From Prostheceraeus crozeri (taxonomy: Eukaryota > Platyhelminthes > Polycladida > Euryleptidae), in assembly GCA_907163375.1 (NCBI GenBank), contig CAJQUW010003044.1:62001-126000 (forward strand): a DNA stretch of 64,000 nucleotides, given 5' to 3'. Below the pieces are notes generated by a model. It made no database searches. It was not told where the DNA came from and worked only from the letters and a program-made list of their open reading frames with translations. This document shows positions 9,128-18,757 of this stretch, one piece after another. A program made the translations under genes and the position numbers. Each line of letters opens with the position of its first letter. The stretch's first letter is position 1.

Positions 9128-10280
9128 ATGGAGTGTAAAACTTCCGGTTTTTGTTTGTTTGATCAACAAGCCATACAGACAGATATTCTTAGTTCAAGTA
9201 TTGTAGATTATCATCCTCGAACAGCTGAGAATGCTGGCCTCATTGAATTTGTTATTCCTGGTGGTAGTGATGACTACATAGATTTGAGTTATGCGATGGT
9301 TGATTTGAGGTTTAGAATTCAGCAAGCAGATGGAACTGCTATTGACGATACACATAAAGTTGGACTGAACAATAACCATTGACTACATTACTTCGTGATG
9401 TTTCTCTAACGATTGGAGAGCAGCAGGTGGAAGGTGGTCAAAGCGATTATCCCTATAAATCATATTTCAATCATGTATCACAGTTTCATCCAGCAGCACA
9501 AAAAAGTCATATGGAAGCCATGGGATGGTACAGAGATGAAGCAGGAAAATTTGATGTTGAAACAAACAGTGGCTTTGTAAAGCGATCTGCTATGATTAAA
9601 GATAGTAGAGTATGTCAGCTATATGGTCCGCTGAATTTAGACTTCTTTAGACAGTCAAAGTTTTTACTCTAATACCAGCATGCGACTCAAGCTGACATTG
9701 AATAAGCCTGAATTTGCGCTGAATGCATTTGCTAAAGTTGACAATTTTAGAATTCATGTGGAAGATATTGCACTTTACATTCGTCGAGTAGTACCGAATC
9801 CAAGTGTCATTAGAGGACATGCTGAAGGTCTTAACCGCCAAAATGCCATTTACCCCGTTCAGCATACAAAGCTTCTCACCTTTACAATTCCTAAAGATCA
9901 AAAGAGTTTCATGAAAGATGGCCTCTTTCCATCGGAAGCACCGAAGCTCCTCATGGTGGCAATGGTTGAAAATGATGCATTTAATGGTAATATAAAGAAG
10001 AATCCTTTCAATTTTAAACACAATCAGTTATGTGAAATTGCTTTACGTGTAAATGGTGTGAGTCATCGTGGTCCACAATACAAACTAGATCTTGCTGCGG
10101 ATCAATTTATGCGCAGTTATGTTGATTTTATGGATGTCTTTGGCTTTTACAATACGGATGACACCAACGGACTCACTATGAAAGAGTTTAAGAGTGGATA
10201 TACTATTTATGCATTTGATTTGACTGCTGACAGCGATATTAGTGCCCCCTATCGTCAAGCGAACGTGCCTCATAATATTC
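9128..10280 (+). pseudogene. Major capsid protein (hexon-like), frameshifted and truncated
   Basis: Starts at ATG 9128 and matches the largely intact gene at 62653-63762 (minus) in element B. The family is the metazoan Polinton major capsid protein, with shared motifs such as SNYPYKA/SDYPYKS, NPFNFKH and FDLTADSD. Two frameshifts occur, near 9378 and near 9670. Downstream the frame runs to VPHNI near 10280, where a deletion of about 353 bp joins it to the protease gene, removing the last 45 or so capsid residues. No full-length capsid can be made from this copy. The gene follows the core protein by two bases. Confidence 0.85.
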
Positions 10281-10510
10281 AACCTCCAAATATACCAACA
10301 CAGCAGTGGTTGAGAAAACATACGCGTCAATATCAGCGAAATGAACGCATACTACAACATCCACTTTCATCAACGTGTTGTGCTTTTGTACTGTACTTCA
10401 TCTTAAAACGTTTACATGTATCTCGATTTGTATCTGTTATTCAAAACTTTTCATGTAATCCATCCTCTAATGAAAAAATGATTTGTAAGTTCTATCATGA
10501 TTTGAAATAA
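10281..10510 (+). pseudogene. Adenain-like cysteine protease, C-terminal remnant fused to the capsid frame
   Basis: After the deletion the capsid frame continues into residues equivalent to about 80 onward of the protease at 62222-62653 (IPTQQWLRKH onward). The remnant keeps the nucleophile region (SSTC) but has lost the catalytic His and Asp. The residue after the Cys is Cys instead of Gly. It ends with an AATAAA-containing stretch (10507). Adenain-type proteases mature capsid and core proteins, so this copy is inactive. Confidence 0.85.
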
Positions 10511-10537
10511 AAACATCATGTTGGAAAAAATTGTTTT

Positions 10538-11083
10538 TTATTTTACAATCCGCTGGGTACGTACATACTCGATGAGATAGTCTAGGATCACATTTGCTTG
10601 TTCATGAGATTTTAGTCCAGTAATGATCACTTTACTATTATGAAAGATTGCCACATGCACAGGTAACCAACAACTAATAAGAGCTGCAGGAAAAAGTTCG
10701 GGTTCATAACACAAATTGTAACTGCTGGTACGAATCTTCAAAAATGATACACTTTCACTCAATTGAGTAGAGATCACTATATTGTCCACAGTCAGATTCG
10801 ACATCACACACCTCTCCCTCTTCCATATCCGACGTAGTAGTCTTTGTAGCTCTAAGCGCATTGACTGCGCCGATGAATGAGAAAGGGCGCCGAGAATCTG
10901 TACAGTCCCATTTGGGAAGAGTTGAAGATTCCGTGAATTGTTCATCTTCACCACTAACATTTGAGGTCGGCCCGGGTAATACTTGCTGTTTGGAAGGTGT
11001 TGGTGTAATGTTGTGAGATCGATTTTGGTGTAGAGTCTGAAGCGACGGAGAATGTTGACGATGGTGTAGCGATGGCGCTTCAC
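10538..11083 (-). CDS. Virus-encoded TATA-binding-protein-like protein
   Basis: About 181 residues read leftward. Two imperfect repeats are visible. Repeat 1 has IVNILRRFRLYTKIDL, then NSKYYPGRPQMLVVKM and LQLFPNGTVQILGA. Repeat 2 has CVMSNLTVDNIVIS, then YEPELFPAALISCWLP and VAIFHNSKVIITGLK. The saddle-domain signature of TBP (YEPELFP, then IF.SGK...TGAK) is clear. Element B has the homologue at 61628, beginning with ATG; here the equivalent codon is GTG (11083), so this copy may have lost its start or use a non-ATG start. It overlaps the end of the adjacent PC4-like gene in another frame. It could nucleate host polymerase II on viral promoters. Confidence 0.8.
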   Translation of the reverse strand: MKRHRYTIVNILRRFRLYTKIDLTTLHQHLPNSKYYPGRPQMLVVKMNNSRNLQLFPNGTVQILGALSHSSAQSMRLELQRLLRRIWKRERCVMSNLTVDNIVISTQLSESVSFLKIRTSSYNLCYEPELFPAALISCWLPVHVAIFHNSKVIITGLKSHEQANVILDYLIEYVRTQRIVK

Positions 11084-11405
11084 GATGAAAAAATGAGTAA
11101 ATTGAGCGATGTACCTTCCTTTTATACTTTTCCCAACTACCTTGATGAAATGTGAAGTTAGTATGAAGTTGGGAATGATAGAGTTGAATTCGCCGATTGT
11201 TGACGCGCAGCCAGATGCGATTTCCAATACGTGAATGTCTTTTCATATAGAAGTATTTCAAATCCTTCATGATATGATGTAGAGATTGAAAATGACGATA
11301 AGATAAAGCAAACTCTCTTCTCACATTTCCAGTTGAATCTTTGAAATAGACGTTTCGATCATGATCCGTTTCAATGCGTTGTAGGGAATCTAATTTCCAA
11401 CTCAT
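10755..11405 (-). CDS. PC4-like protein with Ser/Thr-rich and acidic tail
   Basis: 216 residues from an ATG at 11405. Residues 1-110 repeat the layout of the neighbouring gene at 11428: a short beta-rich segment (RNVYFKDSTGNVRREFALSY) with a helix, then a second such unit (RIWLRVNNRRIQLYHS) with a helix (WEKYKRKVHRSI). This layout (strands, basic turn, helix) resembles the single-stranded-DNA-binding fold of transcription cofactor PC4, in tandem. The C-terminal 100 residues are Ser/Gln/His-rich and end in an acidic MEEGEVCDVESDCGQY segment. That tail is read over the start of the TBP-like frame yet is conserved in element B. A MATGCAAAT-type motif lies upstream (11433-11440). Confidence 0.65.
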   Translation of the reverse strand: MSWKLDSLQRIETDHDRNVYFKDSTGNVRREFALSYRHFQSLHHIMKDLKYFYMKRHSRIGNRIWLRVNNRRIQLYHSQLHTNFTFHQGSWEKYKRKVHRSIYSFFHREAPSLHHRQHSPSLQTLHQNRSHNITPTPSKQQVLPGPTSNVSGEDEQFTESSTLPKWDCTDSRRPFSFIGAVNALRATKTTTSDMEEGEVCDVESDCGQYSDLYSIE

Positions 11406-11427
11406 GGTGCGTGGTAATCATGTCTGA

Positions 11428-11784
11428 TTAAGATTTGCATAGTAGGGCGATGAACTCACGACGAATAAATGTCATGATGGAGCGATGTATGTATCTTCTA
11501 TACTTCTCCCAATTGTATTTGCGAAATGAGAAACAGTTTGCGGAATGAGAATGGCAGATTTGAATTTCATTGTTGCGAAGTTGAAGCCAAACTTGATCAC
11601 CCAAGGAGATGAATCTTAATGTTTCAAAATATTCCAAATCCCTCATGATATCATTGAGGTTGACAAATTGTCGCCATGTTAATGTAATACCTCTTGATGA
11701 ATGACCATGAGAATTTTTGAAATGTACGTTTCCATCACGATCAACTCTGATATATTGTAGAGAGTCCAAAATCCAAGTCTTCAT
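11428..11784 (-). CDS. PC4-like transcription-cofactor-type protein
   Basis: 118 residues from ATG 11784; the longer frame begins with TTG. It is a paralogue of the first half of the next leftward gene (LDSLQYIRVDRDGNVHFKN matches LDSLQRIETDHDRNVYFKD). Two beta-hairpin/helix units are seen, ending WEKYRRYIHRSIMTFIRRE. I infer a PC4/p15-like single-stranded-DNA-binding fold from the strand and helix pattern (GITLTWRQFVNLNDIMRDL), not from a database match. The element B homologue is at 60910-61266. The gene is divergent from the penton-like gene at 11820, with one octamer motif between them. Confidence 0.6.
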   Translation of the reverse strand: MKTWILDSLQYIRVDRDGNVHFKNSHGHSSRGITLTWRQFVNLNDIMRDLEYFETLRFISLGDQVWLQLRNNEIQICHSHSANCFSFRKYNWEKYRRYIHRSIMTFIRREFIALLCKS

Positions 11785-11790
11785 GATGTT

Positions 11791-11800
11791 ATGCAAAGTT
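11791..11800. promoter_or_regulatory. Shared octamer-like motif between divergent genes
   Basis: TTATGCAAAG on the plus strand, read as TTTGCATAA on the minus strand. It lies 6 bp before the minus-strand start at 11784 and 20 bp before the plus-strand start at 11820. The same arrangement is kept in element B (near 60890-60898), where the motif reads ATGCAAAT. Confidence 0.55.
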
Positions 11801-11819
11801 GCAGATCAGCAATATAAAA

Positions 11820-13217
11820 ATGTCGTTTTATCATATTTTGCTTAGCAATGCGGCTACAAAGAGATTTGCTAGTAATCGAGCCGCACTCTTTTCTACTCCC
11901 ATTGATCATACACAACAGCTAAATGGAAATTGGGAAGTGGGTGTCACTCAACTTGTTTATAGCAACTGTGTCTATACTTTTGATCATGAGGTGATGACTA
12001 TTAATATGAGACACACAGCTGCTTACCAATGTGAAAAGGGCTGCCGAGTATACATTCCACAGTGGCCAAAGAAAGATCTCTTATCATGTAAAAAGTTTAT
12101 ATATGATTTCTTGAATAAAGCGTGTAAACATATTGTCCAATTTACTCCGCACAATGATGATTATAATTATGTACATCATGTAGTTGAGAAAGATTGGATT
12201 GTTGGTTTAAGTCCAAGTTTAAGACATGATTTAGGTTACCTCGCTAGCGCCTTAACAAGCTATGATAATTTTAATGTTAATTACCACATAAGTGGTCATA
12301 AACAGTTAATATATCGAGAGGAAGCTTATTATGTAGATCTTATTCCAAGAAATGAGAAGACGTTGGTGAAGAAGATTGTGATTAAGCCAAGAAAGACAAA
12401 CATGACTCCTGAAACATTATTGAAGAAATTTAATTATCTCCTTCGAGTTGATGGTAAACAAGTGGCACCATTGACTTATATCAAATCGTCTAATCATATT
12501 GCAATAAGTAAATTAAATGATGATGATCTAGTATTATTTTGTTCAAAAGATTTTCATCAGTTCTTACGACATCGTTCTGCAGCTGTTCATGGAAAATTTG
12601 ATATGCAACATTTACCATGTGAAAGGTCAAATCAATTTGATACAGAATGGACCGTATCTTTATACAGAAAGTGTGTAGAGCGTTTCGGCGGTATCTTACA
12701 TGAAACAAGAGTGTTGATGCCTCGCATTATTGCGTCGGTTACATTGGTTGTAGATTATTTAAATGAAGTGATTAATGAGCAACATATTTCATTTTCTGAA
12801 AAAGAAGGTGTTTTGTCTCTCACTATAAGTGGAAAAGGTATTGAACTAATTATGGGTAAAACTCTAATGGACATTTTGGGTTTTGATCAAAATATCTTTA
12901 AAAGTGGTACTGTAACCAAAGCTAGCGCAGACATGTCGCTATCGCGTCGTATTAACTATTTTCAGATATATTCCAATATTGGTGAAGATGTACGTGTGGG
13001 AGATGTTGAAGCTCCATTGCTAGCAATGATACCATACCAGCCAAAAAGCTGCAGTATTTTATCTGAGCATACTTTCACGAAAGTGCATTATACAAAGCTG
13101 AAATCAAACTACATCCCACAAATTGATATTGCCATTTATGACGATGCTGGTGCGTTGATTCCTTTTCATAAAGATGCTGTGACAAGTATCACACTCCATT
13201 TCCGAATGAAGAGTTAA
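11820..13217 (+). CDS. Penton/minor-capsid-like protein 1
   Basis: 465 residues from ATG 11820 (the upstream extension begins with TTG). The N-terminus has the family pattern SNAATKRFASNRAALFSTPI, then LNGNWEVGVTQ. The C-terminus has YSNIGEDVRVGD, PLLAMIPY and an ending LHFRM. This matches the large metazoan Polinton protein family usually assigned as minor capsid/penton. The frame is intact. Element B carries a broken homologue at 59481-60873 (minus). It is a distant paralogue of the next gene. It would occupy the capsid vertices, on the basis of family assignment. Confidence 0.75.
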   Translation: MSFYHILLSNAATKRFASNRAALFSTPIDHTQQLNGNWEVGVTQLVYSNCVYTFDHEVMTINMRHTAAYQCEKGCRVYIPQWPKKDLLSCKKFIYDFLNKACKHIVQFTPHNDDYNYVHHVVEKDWIVGLSPSLRHDLGYLASALTSYDNFNVNYHISGHKQLIYREEAYYVDLIPRNEKTLVKKIVIKPRKTNMTPETLLKKFNYLLRVDGKQVAPLTYIKSSNHIAISKLNDDDLVLFCSKDFHQFLRHRSAAVHGKFDMQHLPCERSNQFDTEWTVSLYRKCVERFGGILHETRVLMPRIIASVTLVVDYLNEVINEQHISFSEKEGVLSLTISGKGIELIMGKTLMDILGFDQNIFKSGTVTKASADMSLSRRINYFQIYSNIGEDVRVGDVEAPLLAMIPYQPKSCSILSEHTFTKVHYTKLKSNYIPQIDIAIYDDAGALIPFHKDAVTSITLHFRMKS

Positions 13218-13225
13218 TGCAAAAG
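13217..13225 (+). promoter_or_regulatory. Octamer-like motif before penton-like gene 2
   Basis: ATGCAAAAG, right after the stop of the preceding gene. Element B has the same sequence at the equivalent place (TTTTGCATTAA on the plus strand near 59476). Confidence 0.5.
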
Positions 13226-13256
13226 TATGCTATTATATTTTTCCAATGTGAATAAT

Positions 13257-14777
13257 ATGGAAAGTGAAAATAAGGACTCGTTTCTAATCTACTTGCCCAG
13301 TAATGCTTCTATGAATAAATTTCCCAAAAATAAACCATCAGACTATCGAGTAGAATTAAATCGCCCACTACATTTAGAAGGTGAATGGGAGGTTGGCGTT
13401 TCTAGTATTTGCTATGATAGCAATATTCAGAATGTGAATGATTTGGAAGAAATGATATTGACTCCTCGCACCCATGATGGAATAACGATGAATAATGCAT
13501 TCCAGTTCCCATACAATTTAACGTCAGATGGAAAGTGGAACTATGAATGGATTCAGATAAAATCAGATTCTTATGAACCATGTGGGAATGAGAAAATTAT
13601 TAAGGCATTCAATAGTGGTAATACTTCCATCATGAAGAATAAAAATCAGAGAGCTTATGAGTTTACTATCTATCATTTGAGTGGGAGACAGTTCCGTCGC
13701 TTTCATTCTTTTACTAAAGGTCTTACACTGAGGTTGGATAATGAATTCTATCCACATCTTGGTTTTGGTCATGGACTACATCTAACGTCAATTGCTACTG
13801 CAAATGTTAAAAAAGTTTATTCAAATCGAATCAACAAATTTCATTATAAATTTAAAATATTTGATGAAGATGTTGTAGAATGCGAAGAACGCATCATTTT
13901 GAAAAAGCGTGGTGTTCAACCTTTATCACTTATTGAGTTAGTAAAACGATGGGATGAGACTGTGGGTAAGAAGTATGGAGAAAAAATTATGGCGGACAAA
14001 AATAAGTTGGTTATTCAGAAATATAATGACAAACTTACAGTTTATTTCTCTCCAACCTTGCGTCATTTTGTAAGACATCCAACACCTATTATTGGAAGCG
14101 GTCTGGTGTATGCTTCTCATGAATATCACACTAAAGCTGATTCAGTTAATGATGAATGGTGGGTTGACATCTATGGTGATCCCATCAAGAAAATTTACCA
14201 GTCTTATGAAGAATCTAAAGTTCCTATCAATATAATGCCGCGTCTATATCATACAGTTGAAAGCTTCATTCATGTAGTAAATCCTTATATACAACAGAAG
14301 TTGAAGCATGTGATGAAAAGTAAATATGATGTAAAGACACACCACATTTCGTTTTCAATTGAAAATCAACGCGTTGTTCTGAAACTGGGCGATGACATTC
14401 AATGTCAATTGAGTAAAAATTTGATAAAACTCTTTGGTTTTTCAATGCTACAAACTGTGTTTACTGCTGCGCATACGATTGGTATAGAAACACCAATGAC
14501 ACTTGATAAACATGAACAGAACCTTTACATTCAAAGTGATTTGATTCTACCTATTTCTGTTGGTGAGAAAAAAGAATACATTTTACGCGATTTCATTCAT
14601 GATAAAGACGCTTCATATGGAATAGTCGAGAAGATGTTTGAATCTATTTTCTATCATCCCGTCGTCAAACAAACTATACCCTCTATTGCTATCAAAATTA
14701 CCAATGGTTTACAAGAGTGCATCCATGTGAAAGATACTAAATCCCTCGTAACTTTAGTGTTTCGGAAAACAAAGTGA
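13257..14777 (+). CDS. Penton/minor-capsid-like protein 2
   Basis: 506 residues. I chose ATG 13257 over 13227 because the protein beginning MESENKDSF is conserved in element B, while the upstream ATG is not. The N-terminus shares the family pattern with the previous gene (LPSNASMNKFPKNKPSDYRVELN, then LEGEWEVGVSSICY). The C-terminal half differs (YIQSDLILPISVGEKKEYILRDF, ending LVTLVFRKTK). The frame is intact here; in B it is broken into four pieces. Two adjacent paralogues suggest the capsid vertex may use two related subunits. AATAAA at 14800 is a likely poly(A) signal. Confidence 0.75.
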   Translation: MESENKDSFLIYLPSNASMNKFPKNKPSDYRVELNRPLHLEGEWEVGVSSICYDSNIQNVNDLEEMILTPRTHDGITMNNAFQFPYNLTSDGKWNYEWIQIKSDSYEPCGNEKIIKAFNSGNTSIMKNKNQRAYEFTIYHLSGRQFRRFHSFTKGLTLRLDNEFYPHLGFGHGLHLTSIATANVKKVYSNRINKFHYKFKIFDEDVVECEERIILKKRGVQPLSLIELVKRWDETVGKKYGEKIMADKNKLVIQKYNDKLTVYFSPTLRHFVRHPTPIIGSGLVYASHEYHTKADSVNDEWWVDIYGDPIKKIYQSYEESKVPINIMPRLYHTVESFIHVVNPYIQQKLKHVMKSKYDVKTHHISFSIENQRVVLKLGDDIQCQLSKNLIKLFGFSMLQTVFTAAHTIGIETPMTLDKHEQNLYIQSDLILPISVGEKKEYILRDFIHDKDASYGIVEKMFESIFYHPVVKQTIPSIAIKITNGLQECIHVKDTKSLVTLVFRKTK

Positions 14778-14956
14778 AGTCATTGTGATATGTTTATTGA
14801 AATAAAAATATGTATATGAAAAAGTCTTTTCACAGATATAGGGGGAATGAGCTGACTGTAGGCATATATTCACAAGGAAGAAACGATCTCATGCGATACA
14901 TAAAACAACCATGTATATCTACAAAAAGCAACATCAAAATACTGAGTTAAAGTTGA

Positions 14957-17900
14957 TTATGTCAATACATCTCCTGAATGTGGTAGCGTGAGTTTTATTC
15001 TTTTGGGTGGAGGTATGTTTGTGTCAGGATGTTCATGTGGAAGAGATGTGTTATGTCCTATCCAACACCTCTTATCCTCCCATGCTGAAAGCGCTCGTTT
15101 CTTGAACGTGCGCGTTTTCACAGTATGAACTTGAGATTTTAAGATTGTCATATTGACAAACGTTATAGTTTTATTTTTATAGGCCTTCTTATAGGACCGA
15201 TGTTTCATTTTGTGAACAATGGATTTTGATATACCTTTAGCACGCTTAATACTATCTGCACATTCTTTTAATTTCATGGAATACATTTTAGGACGGAGGA
15301 GAATCATTTCATCTATTTCCTTTCCTGCTGTTTCATCCTTAAAACAACCAAGTTTGGCTTTATTCTGTATGGAATAGAGTGGATGAGTGGGATTCTAGTT
15401 AGATGTGTCGAAATATTTTTCTAATGACTTGCCTACTTCATTAAAATTTAAATCTTTTTGAGTGGTAATTCCTAAAAAGAAACTATCTGTATCACCACCC
15501 AGCAGGCGAACCTCTTTTACGAGAGGGCATGGTTTTAATATTTTGTAGAAGAGTTGATACATTTCAAGCTTGGAATAATCTAAAACGGCTTGCCCAATAT
15601 AGATGGGTTTGCACAACTCAACTTCTGATTTAATCATTTTAACACCTACAAGATCCTCATCGATGATGTCTCTATCAATGAAAAGAGGTGATGAGGTCAA
15701 TTTGTGATATTTTTGTTCATCAACGACTAGTTTGTAGTTCATACGCTTTCTAACATCCTCCATGGTCTTTCCGAAAAGACTGTTATTCTTATATTTATAA
15801 AAATCCTTTTCAAAATTATTTTGGGCGAGTGCACGTTTTTGACTGTTACTACCTATGTAGGGTTTCAGGAAGGCTTTCTGTCTAAATTTGATAATGCGGT
15901 GAACTGACTTTAGAAGCATGCCCATTTCTAAATAGAATTTTAGTATGCAGAAGTGTACGAGATAATTTTTCTTATCATATTGGGTGAGTAAAAGTTTGCG
16001 GCATGGTTTGTACCTTGGCTGTCCACACTCTGTTAAGTTATTATGAAATTGTGACATGAATGGTGAAAACATATCTTCAGTCACTTCACCAGATTCAGGT
16101 GCGAGTGGGAAATCAGCAGTTTTATTTTTAATGCTATTTGGATAAATCAAATCCACTTCAAAATAATATCCCCAATCACCTTCATCTGGAATCTTCAGTA
16201 TGTTTGAAGGGTTGGAGTAATACTCAAGCTCATCTTGATTTAACCAACTAAACTCGGAATGAGGTAGTGGTTTAGACAGTGAACTGCCATATAAATTATT
16301 TTGGTCATAGTACTTTAGGTGGATATGATCATCACCTACTGTTTCAGATTTTATATGATGTTTATTTACAAATGTGAGACCACCGCGTATTCCGCGCTCA
16401 AATATATTATACATCTCCGGGTCTTGTAAGAGATGAATGGTCTCACCAGTCATTTTAAAGGCTGATTTAAAGGACATGGCTGGTAGACTGACAAAGTGGA
16501 CAGGATCTAATTTGCCTTCTTCTAATGCCACACGTCGAAATTCCTGAAAGACATCAGCCAGCAAAATGACATCTAATTCTAAGTAAGCGATCATATAATC
16601 GCCAAACGTTTTACAATCAAATTTTAACCATGCCTCTTGAGCATGTTCATAATCTTCTACTGGACAATGTTGACCCGTCAAATCGTTTTGGAATTTGTCA
16701 ATGGAAGGAAGGGTTGTTTCATTTAGTTTAGACATTGAGCTAAAATCCGCATAGGGAAAGACTCCTTTGCGAGTGATTATTTCATCCGTTAAGTTTGGAT
16801 AGTGTTTCTTCAAAGTTTGACTATGGGGAAGAAACTTGAGATTACGAACGAGAGAAGCTAGTGACGCTGACATGAATTGGAATGAATCTAAAAACTTTAT
16901 TTCGAAGAAGACTGTCTTATTTTCTTTAGTTTTATCTACTGGTACTTTTGCTGTCAATGCCATGAATTTTTCTCTCGTTTGCGCTATTACATTAAACTGC
17001 CACGATTTCATCTGGCTCAACCCTCCTTTTATGAGCATATGACTGTCATAGCCCTTAAAGTTATGAAAAATGACGGGTAGTACACGACGTCTCAACCTAA
17101 GTGAAAAGTTACATTTGGAGCAGAGTGCGTTTCTAAATTTACCAGTGATGTGATCATGATCACGCACTTTCTTAATTTTATCGTCATCAAACGTTTTATG
17201 ACATTTAGGACAGGATGTGCAACTTTCAAATTTTTGTTTGTCTTCATCTGACATATGTAGTGACTTACGCTGCAATTGGGAATCATATGATTGTTGAAAT
17301 TTAGCAGCTTTATCGAGAAATTCTAGAAATTTTGAAATGCAATCTTCACCTTGCCAAGTATGCATTTTGTTTTGTCTATTCCTAAAGTGGTCATGCCATA
17401 CTTCATAGCAGGATATGGCTGCTGGCTTGTGGATGATATCATCAATGTAGCATTCTATGTCTGCGTAAATGACACGTAGGGGACTTAATTCGTCACCATT
17501 ATCCCTATGTGAAAATATTTTATCTTTGGGCATGCGTTCCATTTGTAATTTACCTCGCTTGCACCATTCATAGTGAGTTTCAAATTTATCTTTAATCCAA
17601 AAGGAGCGGATGCAGCGGTCGCATACAAAATGTTCACCTCTTTTAGAGTGCCCCAAGTGAGTGTACAAGCGAGAGATTTTGGGTATACCACAGTAGTGCC
17701 ATTCCTCGCTATCATCTTGTTTTACTAATAAGAGGTTGACTACACGTTCATGACAAGTTGAACGTGAATTATAGCGGGCACCCTTCAACCCCTTCTCCCA
17801 CACGTGAACGACAATTTTAATCTTATTATGTTTTTCGAACGTTTCTACATCTTTGATTTTCATGTTGTTACTATCACAACCTTCAAAGTCTAGTTCATCC

Positions 17901-18757
17901 TCCCACTGTCTATAGCTATAGGTATGATTTCGATTCGCGTTGATATCATTATAGTGAAGGATGGATAGGACTGCATATTTGAAACACTGTGATTTACAAT
18001 CGACATTGATGACAGCTTTCTTATTATACAACGTTTTTGGTAGTTTAAATGTGCCTCGAGCTGCATGACTTTCTAATAGGGAAATTTTGAATATGGCTGA
18101 GTCCACACCATCAAAAATGAGAGCGCTGTCGCGTTGATTGAATTTATCTACATTTGATTTTAAACATTGAATGTGAAAATTTAGCCAAGACTCGCAGTCT
18201 ACAACCTCAGTTGCGGAAGAGGAAGGAACATGAAACTGTATTCTCTCCGTCACTTGAACCGTTTGAAAATCTATCTTAATATATTTTAGTTTGAGGTAGA
18301 TGAGCGCCTTCATTCTAAAATTGTCTAAATTGTTGAAGAGCGCTTCGATAATGTTAGAATTATGATGGAGCCACTCAGGAAAATCTACTATTTGAGTATT
18401 GGACTCCATGCAGTAGTCGCGTACTAAATTATTATGTGAAACATTAATGAGGGAGATGGTAGAGGTACCGTTGGTGTAGTGATCATTTGCATGCGTGTGT
18501 TGAAGTCTGTGCGAAGATCGCTGAAAGTGACTATCAAAAGAAAGAGGGCACAAATCGCAAGGAAAGGAGATGTCATCGTCAGAATCAACTTCACCTCCGG
18601 AGATTGACGCCGCTTTGCGTTGACACACACGTTGTTTGATGTGTCGAAGGAGACTGTGCTTCCTTGTAAACATATGTCCGCAGTCGGCACATTCCCACTC
18701 GTTGCCTTGTCGCGAGAGTCCTGAGCTGGAACTCACATCACCTGAAAGAGAAATCAT
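14957..18757 (-). pseudogene. Protein-primed family B DNA polymerase with zinc fingers, one premature stop
   Basis: About 1,266 codons including the interruption. N-terminal C2H2-type fingers occur at about 18,600-18,690 and 18,470-18,560, and another Cys/His cluster at 17,560-17,630. Exonuclease motif I is YADIECYID (about 17,455). An endonuclease VII-like Cys/His segment (CPKCHKTF...DHDHITGKFRNALCSKC) lies at 17,100-17,230. Next come motif II (NFKGYDSHML), motif III (YLELDVILLADVF), polymerase A (YYDQNNLYGSS), B (KNNSLFGKT) and C (GGDTDSFF, about 15,490). A TAG at 15395-15397 interrupts the last 146 codons, where element B has Tyr. I chose ATG 18757; the longer frame starts with TTG, and B's earlier ATG is lost here. 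It would replicate the linear genome by protein priming. Confidence 0.9.

Noticed and set aside
10538..11083. TBP-like frame as a retrocopied host gene
   Set aside because: It is at the same place and orientation in two diverged elements, in a tight overlapping arrangement with a viral gene, so it is an old part of the element.
13227..13256. Upstream ATG for penton-like protein 2
   Set aside because: Not conserved in element B, where conservation begins at MESENKD.
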